Positions 13,327 to 24,946 of a stretch of 64,000 nucleotides of DNA are shown here, in pieces. A program made the translations under genes and the position numbers. The stretch covers positions 13,927,634-13,991,633 of the forward strand of contig NC_047065.1 in the NCBI RefSeq assembly GCF_902459465.1. The letters run 5' to 3'. Numbering within the stretch: the first letter of the stretch is position 1; the number at the start of each line of letters is the position of its first letter. Below the pieces are notes generated by a model. The model did not search any database and had not been told where the DNA came from. It was given only the letters and a program-made list of their open reading frames with translations. Origin of the DNA: Asterias rubens. Taxonomy: Eukaryota; Echinodermata; Asteroidea; Forcipulatida; Asteriidae.

Positions 13327-14294
13327 TGAAATCTGGAGAGTAATCTAGAAAATGTTCTTGGTGAAAACAGTGGTGCTATTTCAAGATTGGGGTGAAAGTA
13401 AAGACGAAGAACAAGCCAGAAGAGGTTTAGTTTGACTGGAAATACATGTTATGTTTTTGAAAGGAAAGGTCATAGATCGGTTAATACTCCAAAAATGAAT
13501 TACCATGAAAAAATACTTGCTGAGGAGCACTGCACTTGTCGACTGTGTTACCTATTTTGCGAAAGGATTCCCTTATTAGTAGATGGTTTGTATAATACTT
13601 TCATTCGAAAAACAATAGGGGACTTTCGGGATGCTTAAAGGCAGCAGACTTACCGGGTAAAATCCATTGTTCTCAGTTTATGTGCGCATGCTCAGAACTA
13701 CGTAAACAATGGACATTTACCTGCTGCTACCTAGCGTTCAAAAGTCTCCTATTGAATCTGAGAGATGAGTCATGCATGAATTGTTTCTCAGATTTTTGCG
13801 GGTTGGTGTCCATTTGCAAATGCAGTTTGTCCCCTCTGTCGCTTCGCTCAAAATAGATGAATTTGACTTTCTTGAGAATAAAAGGGACAGTTTTGTTGCT
13901 GTGTTCTTAGCAAGTAGACACTATTCGGCTGATCCTTTCACATGCGACTTCTTTTTTACCTTTCTACATGTTCTAGTTTTGCCCATAAATCAGCATTTCA
14001 TGGAAAAAAAGAAAAACAATCTATGACCCCGCCTTTAACAAGAATTACCTTGATCTACCTTTGTGTATTTAGAATGTCTATCCCAGGCTTTAAAAAAAGA
14101 GGGTGGGTGAAATTCAGCCCAAATACAAAATTGGTTAATTTTGGTCACATCATCTTAAAGAATGTTGTTGTGTCTTATCTTCGTCAAAATTTTGTTAGTT
14201 TAAATTCTGTTGCATAATAATGAAAATCTTCTCCTGGTTCACACTTGTTTTGTGAAGTTTGTTTTCCTATGTCAATCCACTCATTTAACTTTAC

Positions 14295-14804
14295 TTAAAG
14301 GCAGTGGACACTATTGGTAATTACTCAAAATAATTATTAGCATTAAAACCTTACTTTTAAAGTTACCTTTTCAAGTGCCAGTTTGAAGCCATACAACCAT
14401 TAACTACCATGTACCCAGGGATCACACCAAAATTACGATACAACCTGGGAAGTGGCACCCAGGGGATCTCCTTCACAGTTGGTGTATCTCAACATATATG
14501 CATAAAATAACAAACCTGTGAAAATTTGAGCTCAATCGGTCATCGAAGTTGCGAGATAATAATGAAAGAAAAATAACCCCTGTCACACGAAGTTGTGTGC
14601 GTTTAGATGGTTGATTTCGAGACCTCAAGTTCTAAATCCGAGGTCTCGAATTCAAATTCGTAGAAAATTACTTCTTTCTCGAAAACTATGGCACTTCAGA
14701 GGGAGCCGTTTCTCACAATGTTTTATACCATGATTACTCGTCACCAAGAAAGGTTTTATGCCAATAATTGTTTTGAGTAATTACAAATAGTGTCCACTGC
14801 CTAA
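14295..14804 (+). mobile_element. MITE-A copy with internal insertion
   Basis: Both ends match the family (AAAGGCAGTGGACACTATTGG and its inverse). An unrelated block of about 105 bp (about 14365-14470), carrying its own CAAGTGCC/GGCACCCAGG words, interrupts the left half. The right terminus is slightly eroded. Confidence 0.85.
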
Positions 14805-15704
14805 AGGGATGCAAACTTTTTGTTTCAGATATTAAATAACAAACTACAAGGGAAACTGACTGTGTTGATTCTGTAAAATAAACAGCAACCATTCAGTGTT
14901 TATTTATGTATATCACATGTGTATAAACTTTTTTACATGTTTTGCTTTCTGTTTTCTAAAGTGAAAATGTTTGTTTTGCTGAATATTTTATCAAGGTACG
15001 TTGGTGTAAGTGTTCAACATGTAGTAAGTATGGACTGGAAATTAACATTGTTTCATAATAAAAAACACTTTCTGGAAGGAAAATTACTCCTCAAACTTGT
15101 CAATTTTAGAGCTATGTATTACATGTGTCTGCAGCAGTGGTATTCTGCTAAACATGAATCCATTGGGATTACCTTATGGTTTTCAGTTTGTCCAGTTTTG
15201 AAATAAAATCCACTAAACACAATGTGACCTAAATATTGCAAATTTTTTTAATGATTTTTTTTTTTTGGGGGGGGGGATTCGCGCAAGTAAACTAAAATTG
15301 TCTCTGAAAAGGAGGAAAATTGTGGCAAAAATATTCAACAACACTGTATCAGAAAGAATGTGTCCAATGACTAAAGCTGTTCTACTTAGTCTGCAAAATA
15401 CTCCAATACACTGCAGACTTGTGGACAAATCGGTAAATGTTTGGCGCCGTGATAGCGAAACTGCCCTCTTGCTACTATCTCACGCGACTGCTGCTCTGTT
15501 AAAGACTACTGCTCTGGGACCAAAGTCGCAAGAGCAAATTATGCACAAAGCAGCAGTCATACGAGAGAGCCATTTCAAGCATCAGGACAGACATTTTAAC
15601 AACTTGATTACAAGTTCACTATTCCTTCCTGCAGTACTCTAGAATGCAGTTTGATTTGTTAAATGTACCTCAATTTCTTTTTTAGCATGAGCAAAACATT
15701 CTGG
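14805..15704. other. Intergenic DNA, no supported gene
   Basis: The DNA is AT-rich, with a T/G homopolymer run near 15250-15280. A 125-codon open frame (15265-15642) starts inside the poly-G run. It has no recognisable domain and biased low-complexity ends, so I do not call it. Confidence 0.4.
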
Positions 15705-16175
15705 CCGGTGTCGCATGCAATTATGTCCTTTGTGCAATACTATCTGGAGGACATTATTGCATATGCATTAATGTCCGCCGGACGGTTTTGCACATGCACT
15801 CGTGTCCACCCAGACACATTTGCATATGCAGTTGTGTCCGCCCCCGTGCAAAACCGTCCTTGCAGTAAGTTTTTAAAACACACTTGGCCGCTGGAACAAT
15901 GTTTTTTTGCCATTTTTTTAAAAGCTAAGTGCATGAATGACATGGGAAATGTCTGACCGTTGCTGCAATCATAAAATAATATGTGAAAATTCATGCTGCA
16001 TATTATACGTAGGTTCAGTGCATACACCCTCGCTTATGCGCACACATAATGTACAGTCATGTACAGTCATACATGTCCACCGGAGGGTTTTGCATAGCCC
16101 CGGACACGATTGCATATGCATAAGTGTCTGGAGCGGACAGTATTACATGGCGGACACAATTGCATCTGACACCGG
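15705..16175. mobile_element. Inverted-repeat element with GCATATGC palindrome array
   Basis: The termini are CCGGTGTCGCATGCAATT and, at the right, AATTGCATCTGACACCGG. Inside are successive units of the form GGACA-n-TTGCATATGCA-n-TGTCC at about 15750-15860 and 16075-16165. Each unit is a palindrome centred on GCATATGC, which resembles dimeric POU-factor sites. A second copy lies at 43680-44131. Confidence 0.75.
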
Positions 16176-16784
16176 CAACAAGAATGGGCCCGAATATTTG
16201 GAAAACACTCCGAATGCGGTCAGCAGTTTTAGAATGCACTTCAAAACATCCAGGAACATACAAAGAATTTTCATTCCGATGGCATTCCGGCTCACTCTGC
16301 TTCTTTCTAAACGTGTGACTAGGGTTTTAGAAACAGACATTCCAAGAATGTGAACAAGACAAAGTCAAAGTCAAAGTCTGTGACAGATTCTTCATAAAAT
16401 CACAGCTCTTGCCAAAAGCACTTGAAGATCCTAATACAACAGCCTTTGTCTTTGCTTGGCCGTAAGCCATGTTCAGCTACTTGTTCGCAAGTTTTTCGTC
16501 ATTATGAAAAACAGTGGTCTTAAACTGTGTACCATCATACTGTGTACCAACTGCTCCAGCTCAGTCTTTCTAAAGTCTCAAAAAGACACGAGACTTGCTT
16601 GAACAGTACATTTTCTGAACCACCGCATCTGCCAATAGTTCTTCACTGGAGATGAACAGTTGGCACCCAGAACCATAGCCAAATAAGTTTAATCCTACTC
16701 TAGAAGTATGGGATCGTTTAAGTTTCAAACAGCCAGCAATTTCAAGAACAATCTTTAAATTAAAGTGAAGTAAATACCATCACA

Positions 16785-17115
16785 ATGTGTTACCACACAC
16801 CATATATCGATCGAGTTCCATGCTTCTTCTCATTGAACCCAAGTCTCAACACTCTTGGGAAGACAGGTCTTTTTTCTTCAGCTGCGCCACGCATCTGGAA
16901 CTCTCTACCACTTAATCTTAGATCTTGTCTATGTACCACATTATTTAAATCTCTTCTCAAAACTTATCTTACATGTATGTCACAGGTTTTCAAGGACTAA
17001 TTTTGTTGAGTCTGTTTTTCTTTGTTTTGTTTGTTGTTGGTTTTTACTGCGCCTTGAACACCCAGCAGGGTGGATACGTGCGCATTACAAGTCTTATTAT
17101 TATTATTATTTATTA
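16785..17115 (+). mobile_element. 3' end of a CR1/L2-type LINE
   Basis: Translation in + frames gives the typical end of a non-LTR reverse transcriptase ORF: FSSAAPRIWNSLPLNLRS, then a Phe-Lys-Ser-Leu-Leu-Lys segment. It is followed by the usual tail, GCGCATTACAAGTCTTATT and an (ATT)n run at about 17095-17110. Only the last ~110 codons remain, so this is a dead 5'-truncated insertion. Confidence 0.8.
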
Positions 17116-17235
17116 CATATACCTCACCATGCAATGCCTGCAAAGAACATCAATGACATTGACAAAATATGTATGCCGCCAACATAGGGCTGTATACAGT
17201 TGGTGGAGCCCCGGCACGTAAATCCAGAGACTGCA

Positions 17236-17397
17236 GGTTCTGGGGCCGATTTCACAAAGGTCTCAAATTGATCGTAACTTCAAATCAATCGTAGTTGCTA
17301 AGTAAAGTGTGATGTCACAATACAAATCTCTATGGTGATACTGAAAATTTGTCTTGCGATGAATTTTATTGCTTTGTGAAATCGGCCCCAGGTCCCA
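17236..17397. mobile_element. Fold-back element, GGGGCCGATTTCACAAAG family
   Basis: GGGGCCGATTTCACAAAG at the left is mirrored by CTTTGTGAAATCGGCCCC at the right, with a conserved interior containing GTGATGTCACAATACAA. Further copies lie at 63290-63435 and, inverted and less complete, at 49140-49275. A tRNA-like SINE scrap (TTGGTGGAGC..CCGGCACGTAA) immediately precedes it near 17195-17235. Confidence 0.75.
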
Positions 17398-17499
17398 CTC
17401 TAGTCAATACGCACTGAGGTACAGTTATTTAACAACAGGGTAAAGCGCAAATAAAATGTGACGCAAGTTTCAACAGCTATTCAAACATTCAAACCAGAA

Positions 17500-18882
17500 A
17501 CGATTTCTATACAAAAAACATCAAACTATTTTTATTACACTATGTACATTTACAATTAACAATACAAAATAGTCACTTAATAAGAATTACAGTTGTAAAT
17601 TATGTGCAGTTATCTGTGAAGCATTTAGATTTATCAAAGTATAAAATGAAAGTAAAATTTTCTATCATCAATACATTTGACATCAAACTCAAAAGAGGAA
17701 GTTAACGTTTTTAAGTACATTTGATTATGAGCAAAAGTTTACTACTCTGGGTCTAAAAGCATTTTACATACACAACTAACTGTGCAAGTCTCCCGCATAT
17801 TCTAACTTGTTGACCTGTTAAAGTATGCGAGTTTATGATGCGTTAAAGCATCGTGTGTGGGACAGAAAAGCGCTCACAAGAATGTTCGAAATATGCTCAA
17901 GACTTGCCAGGTCTCTTGTGGGTCTTAACACAAACACTTGTTCCACAATGATTCTATGCACTAGGGTTTTTCTAATGAACATTGTCATGATTGTTTCTTA
18001 ATATGAAAATGTCCTGGAAAAGTTCTATCACCGGGGGCCAAATTTCACAATAGCTGGTAAGCATAAATTTATGCTTAGCAGATACTATAGCATGCGAGTT
18101 GAGGTATAAGGGCACAATTGAAATGCATTGACTGCTTGAACAAAACACAGTTTTACTCACAGAAACGAGTTTCCCACTATTTTTTAAGCCACATAGAAAA
18201 TTTTCTATAATTTTGATCCACATAATAGAGTGATAAGGAGTATCAATGATACATTGTACATTATGTTTGTTCATGGTGCATTAAAGGAACACGTTGCCTT
18301 GGATCGGTCGAGTTGGTCTTTGAAAAGTGTTTGTAACCGTTTGTTATAAAATTCATATGGATAGAAAGATGTTATAAAAGTAGAATACAATTATCCACAC
18401 AAACACGCCTCCAAATTGCACGGTTTTCCTTTCACCTCGTCGACTAACACGGTCGGCCATTGATGGGAGTCAAATTTTTGACTCCCATAAATGACCGACT
18501 GTGTTAGTTTGCAAAGTAAAAGGAAAACCACGCATTGTTGAGGCAAATTTGAGTGGATCATTGTATTCTACTTTTAAAACATCTTTCCAACCATATGCCA
18601 AACGACTTTTTATAGACCAACTCGTCCGATCCAAGGCAACGTGTTCCTTTAAGATATCTCACCTAGCTTTGATTGGCTCGTTCATTTAGCACTACAGGAC
18701 ATAATCTAAAAAATGAGCCACAAACACATCATCATTATAGGTAATCCAGTGAAATATTTGCACATGGTCATCATCATCCAAGATCGCATCGCAGTTTTTC
18801 ATCCTTCCCAATCCGCCACGGCATTTCAACCCACAACACCAGACGTCTTAATGTAGAAACTTCTTCAAGCAGTTGGACCTTC
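17500..18882 (-). other. Probable 3' UTR and downstream flank of CFAP90
   Basis: There is no coding signal. AATAAA-type signals occur on the minus strand near 17530. A complete fold-back MITE (18281-18652) lies inside this stretch. Confidence 0.4.
18281..18652. mobile_element. Long fold-back MITE flanked by TTAA
   Basis: The left terminus AAAGGAACACGTTGCCTTGG and its exact complement at the right are followed inward by GATCGG/CCGATC and GAGTTGGTC/GACCAACTC. The centre (about 18440-18500) is a second palindrome around ATTTTTGACTCCCAT. Size is 372 bp with TTAA at both ends. Confidence 0.9.
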
Positions 18883-21800
18883 TCAGTGCTCCTCATTGGA
18901 TATATTGATTCCAGTCCGACTGTAAAACTCCGTCTGGACATGCGCGATGCGGACGTGGTCCCGACCAGGTGGATCGTTGAACGTCTCCAAACGATGTCCG
19001 TATTCTGACGACATTAATGTTGGGATGATCTTCACTTTCTCCTGATTGTGGTAAACACAGAAAAGGTAAATGTTAATATTGATTCAATAAATAGGCCTTA
19101 TCTAAAGTTGGAACAATAAACTGCAGAGGCAGATATTTTACTTACAGATATTTTATAAAAGTAATAAACCATGAGGAAAACTTAACGAGGTGGTAGTTTT
19201 TATTTCAATTTTGGGGTGCACATAAACAAGTTTGACCCTGCAACCTCCCTATATAAATTACGTCTATATCGTTGTTTGGTGGGAGGGGATGGGGGCAGGG
19301 GTGCCAGCCAGAAGCTATTCAATCTGTCCCCGTCGTCGCACCCAATTTAAAAACAAAATCTGTGAAAAGCGGTAACACAGGGTTCATCTGAAGGGGTTGC
19401 GACTTGGTTTAAATTCACATTCATTGTTCAAATAAGGTTTCCAAAAAATTTATAAAATGTGTGCTCAATAAAAAATTAAAACTGAACTATAAAGTTTGAT
19501 GTCCATTTAAAAACAAAATTTCTACAACAACAATTCTCTGAATGCAGTGAATCATCGCTTATTTATTTTTAAAAATAAATTCACAAGTCCATCATCTGGA
19601 AGAAATTTGCAATAAAATAAAAGATTATATTTTTTCAAGGTCAATCGAAGCACTGCTAATAAGTAATAAAAAATATGAAATAGGTCGTTAAGTGCAACAA
19701 TGTATTCCACATGTGATGTTGTAATCTTGAATAAACCTTTTTTTTTTTTTTTTACAAACATTTCTTTTTAGAGTGGCAATTTAATACTTCATAAATTATT
19801 AAGTTAAAAGAAGAAACAGAAACATCAGTTATGCTGTTATACAACATCCAGCAAACTTACCAGGCTGGTAAATTCACCTTTGTGAGGGCAAGACAATTTC
19901 AATTTTTCTAAAGGACACTTTTAGTTGAAATTTCTAAAGGATTTATTTATTTTTATTTATTTATTTTTTTTTTTTTGGGGGGGGGGGAGGGCACACAAAG
20001 GCCAACACCAGGGCAACAGATTGTCATGGCCTCCTTAATTGCAGGCCTATAGCCTTTTGGCAGTTGGTAAACAGGCATGATATTTGGTCCTTGACATAAA
20101 GGAACATTTTAGTACAAGGGCTGACCTACTTTTCACATTGTGCTTTTAAAAAGACTTTCAGGCCATTTAATGCAGATTTTGTTAAACTTTTCTAAGAAAA
20201 TTAAAGTAGAAATCAGACTAAAGTTAGATGAATATCATGCCTGGTACATACATGAATTGTAAAAGTATTTAACAGCACCACACACAACATAAACTGGCCC
20301 ATCTGTGCATTGTATCCTTTTTTACTGATGTTCCCAAGTAACCTGGGCTCATTTTCATGGCTCTACAGTATGCAAAGCATCAGCATTTGAGGAAGCAGGG
20401 AACTTCGCTTACACAGCAAAATTCTCAACTAGCCCTGCAAGCGGAAAATCATGATTGTAAGCGCAGAATTCGGCGATAAGCAGAGCCGTTTGAAATTGGG
20501 CCATGGACAGTAGGCCTACAGCAATTAAAGGTTTCGTAGCTTTCATAAAAAAAACTAGAACTAAGATTTATGTTGATTTAATGGGTGTTCCTAGGGTCTA
20601 CTCTATACAGACTTTGTTATATTATATAGGCCACAGATCATGTATAGGCCTAAAGGTCTTCCTCATAAAAAACAACTGGGACATGAGCGGACATTTAATG
20701 TTGATTATGGATATATTCCTAGGGTGTACCCAATGTTATTACATAGGTTTTGTTAATATACATAGGCTACGGATCATGTAATTACCTCATTATTAACAGT
20801 TAATCCTTTCGACTTGGCATGCTCCCTATCGCATCGATGAAGCTTATTGTTGTAGCCCTCTTGTTTGTGGAAGAGTCTGTCGTATGTAGAATGTGGTCTC
20901 GACTGGAAACAAACAGAAACACATCAAGGTATGGGTCATTGATTTGCTTTGTCAACAAAATACTGATTTAGAGAGAAATGCAGAAACAATGTCTACTCGC
21001 TGAGAAGTTGGGAACAAAAACTGTCATGACATTTTCCAGAGAAGTTTACGAATTGCATTATTTAAACTAGGCCTACATGTTATACATGCCATCATAGTGA
21101 CTCTAATTTTTTATAGCTAACGTTAGGCCGAATAAAACCCTTACAAAATGACGTCACAAAACCGGTACCAAAATTCAAACCTAAATGTACATGATATTGA
21201 ATTGTATTCAGTTGTATTACATGTATATTGTATATTATTCAAACCAACAGCGGACGAATTGTCAAGAAAAAATGAAACTAATCAAAGATTCCTTAAATAT
21301 CCATGAAAAAAACTAAATTCATTATAATGCTAAACAGAATTGCAATTAGAAAAAGATAAATTAATACACAAAAGAATAAACAAACTTGTTAAAAAAAAAA
21401 CATGTATAATTATAAAACTAATTCAGCAAAAAACAACAACATAACAGCAGAAACATAGTTTACAAAAAACCAAATCAGCCACCACACCTTGAATTTGGTT
21501 AGTTGCGATAACGTAACCCTCCTCCTTCCGGCCGTCGGGAGGAGGGTTACGTTATCACAACTAGAATTTGGTGTGCTAGACCATGGAGGAATAAATTAGG
21601 ATTTCTCCATGGGTAGACCAATTGGCCACGACATCCCGTAGGATGGAGGAAGGAAAACACATCATGACAAAAGCATTAATGACTCAAAGACTTACAATAT
21701 TTTTGTTCTTGATAGAAGGATGAAATTTGTCTTCCCTAATTTCCTGTGTTCAACTTACACAGATCATAATAAATACAAGTAAAGGCATAACAACAATATA

Positions 21801-22627
21801 CAATATTTAGAAACAAAACAAATACAATTTACATTAAAAAAAAGAGTGAACCCTTACAAAATAAACTTATATTAATAATATGTACAGAACATAAAACTAT
21901 GAAAATATTACAAAACAAGAATAGAAAGAACCTTCCTCGACATTAGCACATCAAATTCTAGTTCAAATATAGGGAAAAGTTTCCGTATGGCGCCACCACT
22001 TTTTCATTCGATATGAAATAATATAGTATCTTATTTACCTCAATTAGATAACTCTTTTTGTAAAAATTAGTGAAAAAGTGGTGGCGCCATACGGAAAGTT
22101 ATCCAAATATAGTTTTAAAACTATCGGCTTTTATCATTTAGACCCAGTTCCTGGCATGCCTGGGGCACTGTATAGTCCCTTCCTTTTTCGAAATGATTGT
22201 GTCATCATTCACTATAATATAATATACGACCATGGAGAATGAGGGAAAGAGTGCAGTGCAGTAAATCGCCCATAGCAGGTTATTGACATATTGGAACGGA
22301 TGGTTTAACGGATGGTTTATTATGGTTCATTCATAGAGCTCTGGAGTTCATGGTTTAGCCTAGCCCAAACTTTATGAAGGACTCAACTCTAGACCTGGCC
22401 ATGTGCACAAAATGGGGTTAAGCCGACCCGCAGAAAATGTCTGGTTTGTTTACCTTCGTTGTGCTGTTGAACACGGTGTGGTCAGGGGAATCATTTCGTA
22501 CTGTGGGCACGAAACTAAAAGCCGACTTTGCTGCTATGGGTTCACCATTGTCCATAAGACCAGGATAACTGTTAAGATCACCTGCTTTTTTCCTAAGATC
22601 GTCCAAAACTGCCGTAACAACCTCCAT
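18883..22627 (-). CDS. CFAP90: CFAP90 (C5orf49-like) cilia and flagella associated protein
   Basis: Exons on the minus strand are 22454-22627, 20786-20902 and 18883-19041, all in phase 0, giving 149 residues; the human protein is of very similar length. Splice sites are AAG|GTAAAC, CCAG|TCG, GAG|GTAATT and ATCAG|GAG. The family pattern is visible as KSAFSFVP (residues 34-41), YDRLF and KLHRCDREHAKSKGL (65-94), SSEYGHR (108-114), and the C-terminal RIAHVQTEFY (128-137). From knowledge of the family, this is an axonemal protein found in motile cilia. The start at 22627 fits the family length; an in-frame ATG at 22696 would add 23 residues. Confidence 0.92.
19042..20785 (-). other. CFAP90 intron 2, repeats
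   Basis: It holds a T/G homopolymer run near 19960-19988, a copy of the AAGGGCTGACCTAC repeat (about 20060-20165), a GGGCCCAATTTCAT-type fold-back fragment (about 20343-20505) and a diverged tandem duplication (20566-20790). No exon is seen. Confidence 0.5.
20566..20790. repeat. Diverged ~131-bp tandem duplication abutting CFAP90 exon 2
   Basis: TTATGTTGATTTAATGGGTG near 20568 recurs as TTAATGTTGATTATGG near 20697. Both are followed by TCCTAGGGT, a Cys-free AT-rich block, and GATCATGTA. The second copy runs into the donor site of CFAP90 exon 2. Confidence 0.6.
21483..21576. mobile_element. Compact hairpin fold-back
   Basis: Arms containing GATAACGTAACCCTCCTCC and GGAGGAGGGTTACGTTATC are separated by only about 12 nt, with weaker outer pairing of CACACC/GTGTGC. 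It would form a strong cruciform or RNA hairpin in the CFAP90 pre-mRNA. Confidence 0.85.
21978..22100. mobile_element. MITE with CGTATGGCGCCACCAC termini
   Basis: TTTCCGTATGGCGCCACCAC with CTTTTTCA at the left is mirrored at the right by GTGGTGGCGCCATACGGAAA. Only about 60 bp of AT-rich DNA lie between the arms. Confidence 0.85.
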
Positions 22628-22859
22628 TTTTAGTAGTCTGTTTGGGATGGTTTGAGATTGAGTTAGCAAATTACAGAACTTGTGCGTCGACGACAAACCA
22701 ATGAATGTGCATATGTGTGTGTGTACTCCCTCTCTCTGTGTCTAATTCCGATGGTTCGCAAGATCGTAACGTCTTGTGTGCACGTTTACAACCGGTTACC
22801 AGCGATCTGCCACGCAAAGTCCCACTTGTTGTTGAACGTTGTGTACAGAGGGGTGTGGC

Positions 22860-22873
22860 GTACCCTAGGCAAT
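22860..22873 (-). promoter_or_regulatory. Weak X-box-like site upstream of CFAP90
   Basis: GTACCCTAGGCAAT resembles the RFX half-site pair GTNRCC-N2-RGYAAC with two mismatches. It lies about 235 bp upstream of the CFAP90 ATG. RFX control is expected for ciliary genes; the site itself is a weak match. A CCAAT box (GGCCAATCA) is near 22911-22919. Confidence 0.25.
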
Positions 22874-24636
22874 GCTCATGTGATGAATATTCATAAGTCA
22901 ATTCATTAGGTGGCCAATCAACTCCCGCGCAGTACTTTAATATGGGCTCGGTGCTCTTTTGGACTGATCTCTTTGATACAACTCACTGTTGGAAATTATG
23001 GCTACCTCCATAGTATTATTAAATACTCTGTTTTTCTTTAAAAGAAGCTAGGTACATCCATCGTTAAAAGCACTGGACACTATTTACTCAAAACAAAACA
23101 AAATTGTAAGCATAAAAACTTACTTGGTAACGAACGAACAACTGGGAGCTTTAAAACATTGTGAGGAAACGGCTCCCTGGTATAGTTTTTTGAGCTTGCA
23201 AGAAGTAATTTATCGTTACAATATTTGAATTGACTTCGAGACCTTTTATACAGTTACCTATTCTGCAATGCATATAAACAGAGCAAACCCGTATAACACA
23301 ACCAAGTGCAGTTTTAATTGTTTAAAAACATGTAGATAAATAAAATAACTGCAAACAGAACTATACAAAAATAAATATACTAACCTAAAAACAATATTGC
23401 AATAAAAAAAATACCATAAAGTAAGTTTTATGCTGAAAACAAATAGGTAAACGAAAAATAATACAGTGTAAAATACTTAAACCAAACTTTACAAACAAAG
23501 CAATTTATAATTAAACTGTACATAAATACAAACCAATCGAAAACATGTCACATTTCACATTTTATAGTATAGTTGTGTTTATTTCTTTCTTTTACAGTAA
23601 AAATTACAGAAAAATTACAATTCATACTTAAATAAAAATAGTAACACATAACACAATAATTGTTTTGGATGGTAGTCACGGTCTTCCTGCTTGCAACGAA
23701 TTGAAGAAACATGAACTTTAGACCCACTGCAAAACCACCATGAGACAGTTCCCCCAGGTCCAATCACGTAATGTTCGATCGCCCCCTCACCAGGCCAGAA
23801 GCTCAACCTCGCTCACAGGGGGGGGTTATTGTTTCCTCGGTCTGCTAGATAACACCTGTGCCCACTTTCATAAAGTCTGTGTATAGGCACATAAAAACTG
23901 CTAAGCACAGAAGAGTATTGCTTAGCAGAATCAGGTTACCAGCCAAAATTACATTAAGTTTACATTGTTGTGATTGGTGCCCCACTAATTTATTTTGCTT
24001 AGCAAAGAAATGTGTAATAAATTTACATAGTATTTTCTTCTTAACAGCAGCTTAAGCACAAACAGTTGGTAAGCGCAAAAATCTCAAGAGAAACAGGTTA
24101 CCATTTGTGGCTGGTGCCCGACTAAATTTTTGCACATTGAAGAAATGTATTAAGAAGTATTTTCTGCTTAACACTAACAGCTTGATGAAATTGGGCACAG
24201 TGCACAATTTCAAGGCTATGTTGCCCTGACTGAAAGTGTGCGCTTAAAGTACATAAAATCGTATGCCAATACAGTGCCGCTGAGCGCCAAATTCCACGGT
24301 AAACGCAGCTCCATGAAATTGGGTCCCGATGACATCTCTAACAAAAAATCATCTCTCTAACAATTAGTTAGATCATACTAAATAATCATAACATACAAAG
24401 TGAAGGTCTGTTTCACTGAGTCATCAATACGAGGCAATCAAAAGATGAAAAATGAGTTGCATGACCAGCTCTGACCTTTTCTTCTCTACCTTTTTTCAGG
24501 ACACTGCACCGATCAGACACAAGATAAAAACATTTATAAATTGTTGGTGCTATAGATGAGACCATCCCATTTGACGCGGTACTGCGAGGAGGTCGGGTTG
24601 TTCGTGTGTACTCTAGTAAATCCTATTGAGTAACCC
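22874..24636. other. Intergenic region between CFAP90 and the SLC16 gene
   Basis: These genes are divergent, so both promoters should lie here. It contains a decayed MITE-A half (about 23066-23250), AT-rich DNA, and a long GGGCCCAATTTCAT/GCTTAGCA fold-back region at about 23862-24200 with a related fragment to about 24330. No gene is seen. Confidence 0.45.
23066..23250 (+). mobile_element. Decayed MITE-A half copy
   Basis: It begins AAAAGCACTGGACACTATT and keeps the AACGGCTCCCT and GACTTCGAGACCT words of the family. The right half is missing. Confidence 0.7.
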
Positions 24637-24890
24637 TCAGCAAAGCAGAATTAAAGTTTTGAGAGTGACTTTTAGTTCCAATTTTGATATTACAAAAGAG
24701 TTTATAGGCTGTGACTTTGGGTTTGAGACACCAATAAAAAGAGAGGAAATTCTCGAGACGGGCTCTTCAGCAAAGCAGAACTTTTTGAGAGTGACTTTTA
24801 CTTCCAAGTTGAATATCACAGAACGAGTTTATATGTATATGCTGTGACTCTGGATTGGACACCGATCAAAAGAGAGGATCGTTTCAGGAC
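24637..24890 (+). repeat. ~130-bp tandem duplication upstream of SLC16 start
   Basis: TCAGCAAAGCAGAA begins at 24637 and again at 24767. Both are followed by TTTTGAGAGTGACTTTTA, GAGTTTATA, GCTGTGACT and ATCAAAAGAGAGG-like blocks. It lies 60-310 bp before the ATG, so it is probably in the promoter or 5' UTR. Confidence 0.75.
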
Positions 24891-24946
24891 AATATCCTGG
24901 TATCTCTGTTGTATTCTCCATTCTCAAAACCAAGTGCACGGGAATC

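Larger units (their letters stand above)
11324..14290. other. 3' UTR of gene 1 and repeat-bearing intergenic DNA
   Basis: A possible poly(A) signal AATAAA lies at 11619-11624, about 300 nt after the stop codon. Beyond it I see repeats only: a short repeat containing AAGGGCTGACCTAC (about 12050-12150), a fold-back at 12149-12392, a MITE at 13094-13326 and a CTGCTGCCACCTAGCGTTC-type fold-back near 13610-13760. No gene is supported here. Confidence 0.5.
20903..22453 (-). other. CFAP90 intron 1 with two fold-backs
   Basis: An AT-rich intron. The only structured parts are the fold-backs at 21483-21576 and 21978-22100. Confidence 0.5.

Noticed and set aside
15265-15642. 125-codon open frame
   Set aside because: Begins in a poly-G run, no domain, no splice or promoter context.
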